Virus record (IMG/VR): IMGVR_UViG_3300043395_000794 | Coordinates: 1-32,934 of that record | From: a virus | DNA length: 32,934 bases | Strand: one strand, 5' to 3' | Part shown: one piece after another, positions 1 through 8,544 of the stretch | How positions within the stretch are numbered: the stretch's first letter is position 1 | How the letters are laid out: each line of letters begins with the position of its first letter | Notes under the pieces: model-generated | Told to the model about the DNA's origin: nothing | What the model saw: the letters and a program-made list of their open reading frames with translations, nothing else | Databases searched by the model: none | Program-made: the position numbers and the translations under genes

Positions 1-124
1 AGGTTGCCGGAGGTATCCAGCGTTGCTTGTGTTGTCGAGTTAGTTCTCAGCAATAAGGAGTGGTTTGATGTAGTGCCAAATAGCAACGCACCACTGTTTT
101 GCAGCCTTGAAGTTACCGTGCCGT
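1..124. repeat. Terminal overlap, left copy
   Basis: These 124 bases are identical to 32811-32934. The tail-fibre reading frame runs without interruption through the copy at either end. That makes the repeat an assembly overlap of a circular or circularly permuted molecule and not a packaging end repeat. The unique genome is 32,810 bp. Confidence 0.95.
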
Positions 125-1889
125 CAGTGAAATCCACATAAGCGTTAGCCGCGCCAGTAAATCTTGCAACAGGCGTAGATGCACTTGATACATCCAACTT
201 ATACGCAGGCGAACTCGTCCCAATGCCCAACCCGGTAGAGGTCAGGCGCATACCTTCGGCGTTGTTAGTTTCAAACGCCAAAGGCAAATTGTTTGCCGAC
301 CTTACGACACCTGCTGTGGCCGTCCCTGCGCTTGCGTAATAACCAAGTGTTGTCGTGTATCCAAGCCCTGTTTTGCTTACGGCTATAACCGCCGCATCCC
401 CGCTAGATGCGTTCGTTTCCGCTTGAATTTTTGCACCAACAGAAGTAACTCCAACCCCCAAATTCGTCCCATCAAACGTCAGCGCACTCCCCGTGGTCAG
501 CACCTTGCTGCCATTGAGGTAGGCCACTCCGTTGGCGGTTCCTGCGGATAGGATCGGGTTGCTGGCAAACGTTTTGACGCCGGTGATGGTCTGTGCTCCA
601 GTGGTCAAGAATGAGGAGACCCAAGCGCTGCCGCTGTAGACCTTCATCTCGCCCGTGCTGCTGTTGAAATACAGAGCACCCGTCAGCAGCGCATTGCCGT
701 CGTTGTCCAGGGTCGGGTCGCTGGTCTTGGCCCCCAGGTAGCGGTCGTCAAAGCTGTCATAGCTGGCAGCCGCAGACGTGGCGCTGGCAGCAGCTGCGGT
801 CGCGCTCGAGGCCGCGTTGCTCGCACTCGTAGACGCACTGCTGGCGCTTGAGCTCGCCGAGCTGGCCGAGCTTGATGCGCTGCTGGCGCTGTTGGCCGCA
901 TTGGTTGCAGACGTAGAAGCCGAGCTCGCGCTGTTGCTGGCGTTGGTCGCCTGGGTCGTGGCCGTGCTGGCGCTATTGCTCGCACTGGTCGCGCTGTTTG
1001 CGGCATTCGTGGCGCTTGTCGCCGCATTGCTGGCCTGGGTCGAAGCCGTGCTTGCAGAGCTGGCGGCGTTGGTCGCCGACGTGCTGGCATTGCTGGCCGA
1101 CGTAGACGCAGCAGACGCCGAGCTGGCAGCGCTTGAAGCCGAGCTCGACGCATTGCTCGCTGACGTCGAGGCAGCCGAGGCACTCGAGGCCGCGGCCGAT
1201 GCGGAAGCCGCCGCAGCTGAGGCCGATGCGCCAGCCGCAGCGTTGTCGACAATTAGATCCCACTTGGCAGAGTCGGCATTCGAGCTGATCGGCTGCGAGC
1301 CGCTCGACGTGTGCGCCGTATTGGCGTAGTAGATGTTGCCGTTGCTCGTGTCCTTGACAATGTCGCGCTTGTTGTACGCGGTTCCAGCGGCCCAATTGCC
1401 GCGGTTGTCACCGATCACCTCGCCGGTTGTCGGGTTGCCGTTTGCGTCAAATGCCAGCGTCTTGTTGGCGCGGACAGACGCCCGCGGCAGCGTCATATTG
1501 ATGCTGGTCGGGTCAGTCTGCGGGGCCTTCAGTGAACGGTCCAAACCCTCCGCGTTTTGCTGGGCAAAGATGGTCTGCTGGTCAAGCTCGTCATTGATCG
1601 TATTGGCAAACAGGTCGCCGCCCGTCACAAAGTCAGTCAGGCGTTGAATTGTGCGATTGCCCACAATGGCGATCTGCGTGGCGCCAGTTGGCGATGCCGT
1701 CAACGTGATGCTGCCAGTACCGTTGGCGTTGATCGTCACCGTGTAGTCGGTCGTCAGCGTCAGCAGCGTGTCGTCTTTGTAGACCGCAATGTCCGCGGCC
1801 GCCAAGATCTCGAATGTGAACGCATACGGGCCCGTGCCGCTTGCTGCGTATACCACCCGACGGGAGACGTTATTGATTGGCACGCCCAT
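1..1889 (-). CDS. T7-type tail fibre, N-terminal two thirds (gene continues at 31835-32812)
   Basis: This is the receptor-binding fibre attached to the short tail. Joined across the circular junction the gene is 954 codons; this part holds residues 1-629 and part of 630. Residues 1-120 match the T7 gp17 attachment domain, starting MGVPINNVSRRVVYAASGTG. Residues 161-214 (GNWAAGTAYN ... AKWDL) resemble a CBM5/12-like carbohydrate-binding module. Residues about 216-372 are an Ala/Ser/Thr/Asn shaft in seven-residue steps. The distal part carries LGIG(T/V)SSP-type repeats, as in many fibres. The start at 1889 has an AAGGA ribosome site about seven bases upstream. It lies just downstream of the 953-residue virion protein gene. 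GC falls after roughly residue 470, which suggests exchange of the receptor-binding half. The domain calls come from motif reading. Confidence 0.9.
   Translation of the reverse strand, partial: MGVPINNVSRRVVYAASGTGPYAFTFEILAAADIAVYKDDTLLTLTTDYTVTINANGTGSITLTASPTGATQIAIVGNRTIQRLTDFVTGGDLFANTINDELDQQTIFAQQNAEGLDRSLKAPQTDPTSINMTLPRASVRANKTLAFDANGNPTTGEVIGDNRGNWAAGTAYNKRDIVKDTSNGNIYYANTAHTSSGSQPISSNADSAKWDLIVDNAAAGASASAAAASASAAASSASAASTSASNASSSASSAASSASAASTSASNASTSATNAASSASTASTQASNAATSATNAANSATSASNSASTATTQATNASNSASSASTSATNAANSASSASSSASSASSSASSASTSASNAASSATAAAASATSAAASYDSFDDRYLGAKTSDPTLDNDGNALLTGALYFNSSTGEMKVYSGSAWVSSFLTTGAQTITGVKTFASNPILSAGTANGVAYLNGSKVLTTGSALTFDGTNLGVGVTSVGAKIQAETNASSGDAAVIAVSKTGLGYTTTLGYYASAGTATAGVVRSANNLPLAFETNNAEGMRLTSTGLGIGTSSPAYKLDVSSASTPVARFTGAANAYVDFTDGTVTSRLQNSGALLFGTTSNHSLLLRTNSTTQATLDTSGN
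771..1240 (-). repeat. Heptad Ala/Ser-rich repeat in the fibre shaft
   Basis: The fibre frame here encodes about 22 seven-residue units of the form A(S/T/N)xSA(S/T)N, for example ASTSATN and ASNSASS. Only Ala, Ser, Thr, Asn and Gln are common. Such stretches form a thin trimeric shaft in phage fibres. At DNA level the units are degenerate, but they are similar enough to recombine or slip. Confidence 0.75.
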
Positions 1890-1925
1890 GATTCAATCCT
1901 TCCTGATGGAAATTGTACGAATTAG

Positions 1926-4787
1926 CTAGGGTTTGTAGTAGATCCCGTTGGCCCTGCGCAGCTCTTGGAGCTCAAAAATCTTGGCCTGCAATACCGGGTC
2001 TTCAGCGATCAGCTGCTTGCGTGCCACTTCCATGTACTTGGAGTGCACGCCCTGCACCGTCTTCTGTTGCTCGTCCAGAGACAGCACAGCAAAACCAGGC
2101 TGCAGCATGATGTCGCCGATTGATTGCTTGCTGGGCAGCTCTTTGCCGTAGATGGTCAACAGCCGGTTGTACTGGAAGGCATCAAGCTCGACGCCCTGCA
2201 GCTTGCGCTCAGGCATACCGACCGGAGAACCGATGCGCACCAGCGCGTCGTCTACGGGCGAGAACTGGCCAGGGCTCACGCGGGTCGGGAGCACCATCTC
2301 GTAGGCTTTGCCCTGGCTTTGCTGAATCGGGTCTCCCCACAGATTGAGCGATTCGGGCAGACTGTCATTGAAGGCCGGCAGGCGTGAACGGTAGCGGTTG
2401 AAAGCCTCCACAAACCCGCGCAGCCCCATGGGCAGCTCAGGGCTGGCACGCACGTCCTTGGCAGTCGGGTCATACAGACGCTCAATGCTGGCCACCAGGG
2501 AGCTGTACGCACCGGCTGGCGAGCCGCCAATCAGGAAGCCGCCAAACTGTTTGACCAGGCCGTCGACCGCTTTCTTGCCGTCCACCTCAGTGCTGCGCCC
2601 CAGGCCCAGCGCGTTGACCACCTCGGCTGCACCCTGCAGATAGGGCTGCTCCTTGAGGTACTCATACAGGCCATAGGTCGCGCCCAGGAACACCTGCTCG
2701 ACCTTGTCGCTGTCGGGCTCGTGCCTGGCGTATTCGGCATAGTCGGCAGCGATGGCCAGCAGCGCAGAGACCGGCTCCAAACCGGCATAGCTGTAGTAGT
2801 TGTCGCCGACCTTGAAGCTGTACGGTTGCCAGCCCGTGCGCATCAGCGCCTCACGGTCTGCCTTGCGGGTTGGGCCGCTGCCTGTCATGTGGCCTTCAGC
2901 CGACAGGGCAGCAAACGTGGCCAGCAGCCCAGAGCCCAGGGTCACCTTGGCCAGGGCCATGTCGCGGTACACGCCACCCTTGGCAATCTCTTCGCGCCAG
3001 ACGCTGGAGATCGGGGCAAACGGCGTGCGCTCAATCACAGACAATCCGATATTCGCCGGTGTTCTGAAGAAAGGCACCACTACCTTGAGGGCCGGGTGAT
3101 TGAACACCCCCTGCAGCGCCTTCAAAGCAGGCGGCAGATCGGACGTGAATGTGCCCTTCTGCGCGAACTGCATGGCCATGTCGTCCAGATCCCGCGGCGG
3201 GTTTGCCAGCAGGCCCTCGACCTCGACCAGCGATTTGGCCATGGCGTCTGTCTCGCTCATGCCAGCCGCGATGCCCTCACGGTACACGGCCTTGCCGCGG
3301 CGCGTCACCTGGGCGTTGAGCTCCATGCGGTACAGCACGCCCTTGAAGAACTCATCCTCGGTCATCAGCGCCCGGCCTGGTACGGTGATGGCCGTGCCGT
3401 AGTAATCCAGCGCCTTGCCCAGCCACTTGTCCGGGGCAATATCAAAGGCAGCCGATGAGATGCTGGGAGTATCCATCCCGCGCTGCATCTCGATCTTGCT
3501 CATCAGGTCGCTGGGCTGGCCAGTTTTCCACGCACGCGAGGCCAGCTGCAGGCCCTCAACCAGACCGTTGCGCAGCGACTGCACCATGGTCAGGGCCTCG
3601 TCCATGCCGACCCTTTCGGCCTCAGACCCCGGCACCAGCGAGCGCCAGCTGCGCACCGACTGCGGCAGCACATTGCCATAGAAAGCAGCGACCAACCGCT
3701 CGGGGATCTGGTACAGACCAAAGGCCGAATTGCCGATGATGTTCTTGGCGTGAGAGACCGGCGACGACAACAGGCCGTTGATGTACGTGGAAAACCAGAC
3801 GTCCTTGATCCCGCTCATCATGGACTGTTCCATGAGCTGGTTCTGGGCAGCACGCGACTCCAGCGTCAGATAGCTGCGCGCCAAGTCTTGCAGCGCATTG
3901 TCGCCACCGTACTCGTCAAGCACCTGGCGCACAATCTGTGCGCTGCCATCACGCGGGATGCGGAAGACAGCCAGGGCGCGGGCGGTCTCGGTCTGCATAC
4001 CCTTGACGCCCTTTTGCACCAGGCCATGGAAAGCTATCTGCTGGCGCAGCCTCAGCTTATCCACATCGGTCGCTTCCCCACCGGCCACCAGCTTGAAGAG
4101 ACTGTCGAGCTCTTTGGCAGAGCTTTCCAGCACTTCGAGCGCTTTGTAGGTCTCAACCGCGGTTGGCAGCATCTTGCCGTCGTTGCCAACCAAGCGCGAC
4201 AAGAAGGCCTCGGAGATACCGCTCTCCGCAGCTTTTGCCTTGATCTCATCAAACGTGACCGCTTTCGTTTTGATGTTCAATGCGTCGGCCACGCCGGCCA
4301 CCACGCCCGCCGCGTCTTGCGTCTGATAGCGCGCCAGGTTGAAAGGCTCGACCTTGACGTCTTCGCCAGGCCGCGGGCTGGGCTTACCAGTCAGGGCGCC
4401 TTGCTTTTGACGGCGGGAGACAGCAGCCTCGACCTGGGTGGCCACAGCCTCGGGCACTTCGGGGATGAGCTTGAACCGACCAGCCTTGGTGGCCTCGCCC
4501 ATGGCGTCGTCGGCCAGGCCAGGGATCAGCCTGCGCTCAGCCTGTGGCGCCTGCCGGGTGACCGTCTTGCGCACCAAGCCACCGATCACCTTCTCACCCA
4601 CGCTGGCCATAAGCGTTGGGTCGCCGCCCATGTCGGGCGTGCCCGGCTCAAAATCTGGCTGTTCCTCGGCCGGGGGCATCTGCTCGGCCGGCATAGGCTC
4701 CAGCGCAGGCGGCTCGATCGGACCCGCGTCTGCCGGGGTGGCAGGCAGTATGGAATTGAGGCGCTGCTCGAGGGAAGGGATGGCCAT
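1926..4787 (-). CDS. Large internal virion / DNA ejection protein (953 aa)
   Basis: By position, just before the tail fibre and after two other large virion proteins, this is probably the largest DNA ejection protein, analogous in place to T7 gp16. The N-terminal 70 residues are Pro/Glu-rich. The middle is helical. A conserved-looking stretch, LSSPVSHAKNIIGNSAFG followed by VVPFFRTPANIG, resembles a domain of large polyvalent phage proteins. A hydrophobic segment (LGSGLLATFAALSA) lies near residues 625-640. I see no lysozyme or transglycosylase motif, unlike T7 gp16. The ATG at 4787 overlaps the upstream stop as TGATG and has a GGAG site seven bases upstream; a GTG one codon earlier is possible. 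The exact function is inferred. Confidence 0.8.
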   Translation of the reverse strand: MAIPSLEQRLNSILPATPADAGPIEPPALEPMPAEQMPPAEEQPDFEPGTPDMGGDPTLMASVGEKVIGGLVRKTVTRQAPQAERRLIPGLADDAMGEATKAGRFKLIPEVPEAVATQVEAAVSRRQKQGALTGKPSPRPGEDVKVEPFNLARYQTQDAAGVVAGVADALNIKTKAVTFDEIKAKAAESGISEAFLSRLVGNDGKMLPTAVETYKALEVLESSAKELDSLFKLVAGGEATDVDKLRLRQQIAFHGLVQKGVKGMQTETARALAVFRIPRDGSAQIVRQVLDEYGGDNALQDLARSYLTLESRAAQNQLMEQSMMSGIKDVWFSTYINGLLSSPVSHAKNIIGNSAFGLYQIPERLVAAFYGNVLPQSVRSWRSLVPGSEAERVGMDEALTMVQSLRNGLVEGLQLASRAWKTGQPSDLMSKIEMQRGMDTPSISSAAFDIAPDKWLGKALDYYGTAITVPGRALMTEDEFFKGVLYRMELNAQVTRRGKAVYREGIAAGMSETDAMAKSLVEVEGLLANPPRDLDDMAMQFAQKGTFTSDLPPALKALQGVFNHPALKVVVPFFRTPANIGLSVIERTPFAPISSVWREEIAKGGVYRDMALAKVTLGSGLLATFAALSAEGHMTGSGPTRKADREALMRTGWQPYSFKVGDNYYSYAGLEPVSALLAIAADYAEYARHEPDSDKVEQVFLGATYGLYEYLKEQPYLQGAAEVVNALGLGRSTEVDGKKAVDGLVKQFGGFLIGGSPAGAYSSLVASIERLYDPTAKDVRASPELPMGLRGFVEAFNRYRSRLPAFNDSLPESLNLWGDPIQQSQGKAYEMVLPTRVSPGQFSPVDDALVRIGSPVGMPERKLQGVELDAFQYNRLLTIYGKELPSKQSIGDIMLQPGFAVLSLDEQQKTVQGVHSKYMEVARKQLIAEDPVLQAKIFELQELRRANGIYYKP

Positions 4788-6811
4788 CACTTAGCTCCAG
4801 ACTGCGGAGCGCGACGGCCCCGGCTCAGGCTTGTTGAATCTCCGGCGGCAGGCTGGTCTCGTCCAGGTCCGGCGGCGCCCCGTCCGGGTACGCCAGCCCC
4901 AGGTAGTTGTCCCTGGTCAGCGGCAGGTTGAACTGCTTGAGGAGATTGAGGACGTAGTCCGGCCCGCTCCCATTCGGGGGCATCGATTCCACCTGCTGCT
5001 CTGAGGACCTCATTGCGCGCCTCCTCCAGGGAGATTTGACCCTTCCGGTATTGTAGCCAAATGCCGTCGATCTTCTCGACATTTTTGGCCTGGCTCTTGA
5101 ACGTATCGGGGAACAGGCCGCGCACCGCCTCCCAGGTGATCGACTGCATCTCGCGGGGCAGAATGCCGCGCTCTGCAGCGGCCCGGCGATAGGCCTCGGC
5201 ATAGAGGCCATATGTGCCCTGCACCCCGGTGATCGAGCTGTTCTTCGGGCCGACCTCGCCCAACACGCCGGAGCCAAAGTTGTGCATCACCTCTCGGCTG
5301 TTGCCAGATAGCGGGCGCAGCAGGCCGGCGGCCACGGCATGGGTGTCAATGGTGACGTGGCCAGCCGGGTCAATGGGGTCGTAGATGTTGTTGTAGAAGT
5401 TGCGCACCTTGTGCTGACCGCCCAGGTTGGCACTGATGGTCGACAGCTGCGGGTCATCCAGGATCACAACAGCCTTGCCGATTTCGTTGAGCGAGCCCCA
5501 GCCAGTCTTCGTCGGCGAACCGTTGGCGTTGAGTCTGGTCCCGGCAAACGTGCCCTCGGGCGTGACGATCTGGTGCTCACGCGGCAGGTAGGCCTGGTCA
5601 TACGTGCGCAGCCACATGGCCTTGAGGCCAGGGTCTTGGATTTCGGCCAGGGTCTTGCCCTTGATTGCGTCGAGCATCGGCGCGTACTGCGGCTTGTCCC
5701 AAATGACCTTGGCCATCTGCGTCATGCCTTCATCCCAGCGATGCGCCTGCTGGCCGGTCATAATGTCGAGCACCCGCTGGCCCAGGCTCACGTTCATAAA
5801 CCAATCTTTTTGCGGCGACAGCACGGCCAGCACGCCAGCGATAGCCTGGTCGGGCACGTTGTACTGCGGCGACCACGTGTCCACAATGTTGCGGGCGCCG
5901 TCATACCAGAGCTTGCTGCGGTCGCGGGTGGCCTGCGGCACCTGGTCGTACAGGAACAGCAGGTTGTTCTTCACCTCGTCGATGAAGTCGTTGGCCGCCT
6001 TGTCCGGGCTGCGGGACTTTGACGCGAAGTTGGGGTACTGGCGCACCAGGTTGACGTTGTGGGCAAAGGCCTCTGGGTCGGTCTTCGATGCTGCCAGGTC
6101 AATCACTAGCTTGTTAGCCAGCGGATCTTCGGTCGCCTTCTTGGCGGTCGGCAGCCGAGTGCTCACAACATTGGGGCGCTGCATCACAGCAAGCGGGCCC
6201 ATGCGGCTGGCCTCGTCAATAACACCTACTGCTGTGGCCGCAGGGTTGCCAGTGATGGCTCGCACTGCCGCGTCTCCGACAGCGCCTGCTGTCCGGTTCA
6301 CCACGCGCCCGGCCGTGCGCGCAGCCTGGCCCGCCGGGATGATATCGAAGGCGGCCATCTTGGCGTCTTCGGTCATCTGCCTGGCAAAGCCGGTGCCACG
6401 GGTCAGATCCAAGCCTCGGCCCTTTTGCTGCATCGCCATGGGCGTGCCCTGCCAGGTCGTGCCCAGCACGCTGCGGTCTTTGGCGCTGCCCACGAAGGGC
6501 ACCAGGTCGGCCAGGCTGATCTTGATATCAGTGCCCGGGATCTGCACTTGGCCAAGCCCGTCCAAGAAACGGCCGGCCTGCTCGAGAGTCATGCCAGCGC
6601 CCTCCAGCGCTTTTTCGAATCCGGTTTGTTGGATGGGCGTGATCTGCCCGGTGATCTTCACGCCCTCCGGCAGCCCGGCACCCGCCGAGGCCAGCAACAC
6701 AGGCCGCTCGGGCTCTGTGGCCGCCAGGGCTTGCTCCTCAACCGGAGTAGCTGGGAACTGGACGGCGGTCAGCGCGTCCATGAACTTGTTCTCGATTGGG
6801 CTGTAGGCCAT
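4787..6811 (-). CDS. Internal virion protein with HhH-glycosylase-like motifs (674 aa)
   Basis: This is a probable ejected or internal virion protein lying between two others. Residues 1-200 are low in recognisable features. Residues about 250-600 form a compact conserved-looking domain. Within it VLSPQKDWF (about 330-338), LGGQHKVRNF (463-471) and VTIDTHAV (486-493) recall, in order, the LLSAQ, hairpin GxGxK and VDTH motifs of endonuclease III-type DNA glycosylases. The Lys-Asp pair would be K468 and D489. That parallel is my inference. The last 75 residues are Pro/Gly/Arg-rich, because the DNA there also encodes a separate small protein in another frame (4825-5013). The ATG at 6811 forms TGATG with the upstream stop. 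Confidence 0.75.
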   Translation of the reverse strand: MAYSPIENKFMDALTAVQFPATPVEEQALAATEPERPVLLASAGAGLPEGVKITGQITPIQQTGFEKALEGAGMTLEQAGRFLDGLGQVQIPGTDIKISLADLVPFVGSAKDRSVLGTTWQGTPMAMQQKGRGLDLTRGTGFARQMTEDAKMAAFDIIPAGQAARTAGRVVNRTAGAVGDAAVRAITGNPAATAVGVIDEASRMGPLAVMQRPNVVSTRLPTAKKATEDPLANKLVIDLAASKTDPEAFAHNVNLVRQYPNFASKSRSPDKAANDFIDEVKNNLLFLYDQVPQATRDRSKLWYDGARNIVDTWSPQYNVPDQAIAGVLAVLSPQKDWFMNVSLGQRVLDIMTGQQAHRWDEGMTQMAKVIWDKPQYAPMLDAIKGKTLAEIQDPGLKAMWLRTYDQAYLPREHQIVTPEGTFAGTRLNANGSPTKTGWGSLNEIGKAVVILDDPQLSTISANLGGQHKVRNFYNNIYDPIDPAGHVTIDTHAVAAGLLRPLSGNSREVMHNFGSGVLGEVGPKNSSITGVQGTYGLYAEAYRRAAAERGILPREMQSITWEAVRGLFPDTFKSQAKNVEKIDGIWLQYRKGQISLEEARNEVLRAAGGIDAPEWERAGLRPQSPQAVQPAADQGQLPGAGVPGRGAAGPGRDQPAAGDSTSLSRGRRAPQSGAK
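4825..5013 (-). CDS. Small conserved-looking phage protein overprinted on a virion gene (62 aa)
   Basis: A 62-residue frame lies wholly inside the 3' end of the 674-codon gene, in a different frame. Its start at 5013 has an excellent GGAGGAG site seven bases upstream. The sequence NLLKQFNLPLTRDNYLGLAY followed by acidic PDLDETSLPPEIQ is protein-like. It resembles small proteins I recall in other podoviruses with an LTRENYL-type motif. The overlapping host frame looks like low-complexity filler here, which supports this frame as the selected one. A second start at 4983 is possible. The function is unknown; its place suggests a virion or tail-assembly accessory. Confidence 0.7.
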   Translation of the reverse strand: MRSSEQQVESMPPNGSGPDYVLNLLKQFNLPLTRDNYLGLAYPDGAPPDLDETSLPPEIQQA

Positions 6812-8541
6812 CACTGCATCCCTTGCGATTGGTTGAGCAGCTGTTTGATGCGCGTGATCTCGTTGGGCTTGAATGTGCCCTTGCGCTCAAGCGCTGGCAG
6901 CGAGTCAGCCGTAATCGGGCCTCCCGCTTTCTTCTCGTATACCTCAAGCTGCGTGCGTGCTGCCTTGGCCGCCTCGCTGTTACGGCGGGCCTCGAGATTT
7001 TTCTCGACCTCGGCTAGCACCTGGCGCGGCTGCAGGATCTTGCCCTCGCGGGTGGCCTGGGCCTGGATCTGCTGGGCGTCTGCGCGCAGGCTCAGCAGGC
7101 GCTGGAACTCCGCACCCTTGGGGTCGATCACCGTGATCTGGCCGGGCATCGTCGGGATGCCAGCCAGGCGGGCCAGCCCGTTGTCGAGCTCGCGCACGTC
7201 GCGGCGGTCTTCGGTCGTCAGCGTCTTGAGCAGCGACACGGCCTGCGGGCCAGTCAGGCCCTTGCCGACAGCACCCCAAATCTGGGCTGGCTCTGTCACC
7301 GTGCCGCTGTAGATGCCCTGCAGCAGATTGAACTCAACCGCAGGGTTGCCCTTCGTATCCGGCGATAGCAGGTCTTTGAGCGTACCAATTGGCACAGAGC
7401 CCTCGGGCAACTGCGTCAGCTGCTGAATCAATTGTTTGCGCTTGGGGTCGGTCTCTTGCAATGGGTAGATCTGCTCGAGCAGGTTGACAGCCTGCGCCTC
7501 ACCCTGCCGCTTGGCGTCATCTCGTGCGCGCTGTTGCAAAGTGGCGCGGGCATTTGCGGCCGTCATAAAGTTGGCCTGCACCTTAGCAACAGCATCAAAG
7601 TCGGTGGCCAGCATCTGCTTGACCACGTCTGACATCTTACCCACGTTGCCAGCGTTGAGTTGGCGCAGCGTGGTCTCGGGGTCTGCCAGGCGCGCCTCAT
7701 CAGTCACCAGGAACTTGGTCACCGAATTGATCTTGGCGTCGCGGAAGGCCCTCTCGAACTTGTCGCTGTACTGGCGCTGCAGATTCACGTCACCCAGCAA
7801 CAAGGCGCCGGTGGTAATGCTCTGCCGGTACACGTCGGCGAGCTCATCCACGCTGCGCTTGGTGTTGGTTGTCGGGTCCAGCCAGAACCCTTGCGAGACG
7901 GCAGCCTCAAGCAGCTTGGTGCTGTTGTCAAAGTCGCGGTCGAAGTTGACCAGGCGCTGCGCCTTGACGCGCTTGAGCTCGTTTTCCGCTGCCTTGGCCA
8001 GGACCGTGTTGCCCATGGTCGCCGTCGTGGCGCGGAACTTGAGCGAGGCCTCGGGGTCAACTTGGGCCAGGCTCTTGCTGTAGCCGTTCATCAGCGAGCC
8101 GATGGCCGTCGAGATCTGCTCGCTGGTGACCTTGCCCTCTTCGGCAGCCTGCAGCATCCCGGTCAGCCGGGTGCGGGCCTCGATCTCAAAGTTGCTGGAC
8201 AGCTCAAAAGAACGCGCCTTGCGCACAGCCTGGTCATAGATGCTGCCGCCCTGCCCCATCCCCAGCTGCGTTGTGTCGCCCTTCTTGGCGGCCTCCAACT
8301 GTTGCGGCGTGATCGGATTGTCGGCCACGTATTGGTAGCCGGCCTCCTGGGCAGCCGTCCTGGCGATGCCAAACAGCTGCTGGCTGAGGCGGTCCAGGGT
8401 CTGCGCCACCGTCTGCTGATAGCCGACCGCGGCCCTGGTTCCAACGTAGTCCACCGTCGGGGCGTTGACCTGGGGCGTGACGGCAGCGGGAACCCCCGCA
8501 AACTCGACGCGACCCGGCTGAAGGAGAGGTAGATCTGCCAT
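6811..8541 (-). CDS. Internal virion protein (576 aa)
   Basis: This is a helical, Gln/Ala/Leu-rich protein beginning MADLPLLQPGRVEFAGVPAA. Its length and place match the second ejection protein of T7-like phages (the gp15 position). N-terminal lines such as TVAQTLDRLSQQLFGIA resemble other podovirus internal virion proteins. The rest is alpha-helical, with many predicted helix caps and no cysteine. It would leave the head with the DNA and line the channel through the envelope. This rests on synteny and general composition, not on a catalytic motif. Confidence 0.75.
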   Translation of the reverse strand: MADLPLLQPGRVEFAGVPAAVTPQVNAPTVDYVGTRAAVGYQQTVAQTLDRLSQQLFGIARTAAQEAGYQYVADNPITPQQLEAAKKGDTTQLGMGQGGSIYDQAVRKARSFELSSNFEIEARTRLTGMLQAAEEGKVTSEQISTAIGSLMNGYSKSLAQVDPEASLKFRATTATMGNTVLAKAAENELKRVKAQRLVNFDRDFDNSTKLLEAAVSQGFWLDPTTNTKRSVDELADVYRQSITTGALLLGDVNLQRQYSDKFERAFRDAKINSVTKFLVTDEARLADPETTLRQLNAGNVGKMSDVVKQMLATDFDAVAKVQANFMTAANARATLQQRARDDAKRQGEAQAVNLLEQIYPLQETDPKRKQLIQQLTQLPEGSVPIGTLKDLLSPDTKGNPAVEFNLLQGIYSGTVTEPAQIWGAVGKGLTGPQAVSLLKTLTTEDRRDVRELDNGLARLAGIPTMPGQITVIDPKGAEFQRLLSLRADAQQIQAQATREGKILQPRQVLAEVEKNLEARRNSEAAKAARTQLEVYEKKAGGPITADSLPALERKGTFKPNEITRIKQLLNQSQGMQ

Positions 8542-8544
8542 GGC

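Noticed and set aside
683-1329. Long Arg/Pro- or Ala/Leu-rich frames on both strands over the fibre shaft
   Set aside because: They are shadows of the Ala/Ser heptad repeat in the real fibre frame, which continues to the window edge and joins the other end.
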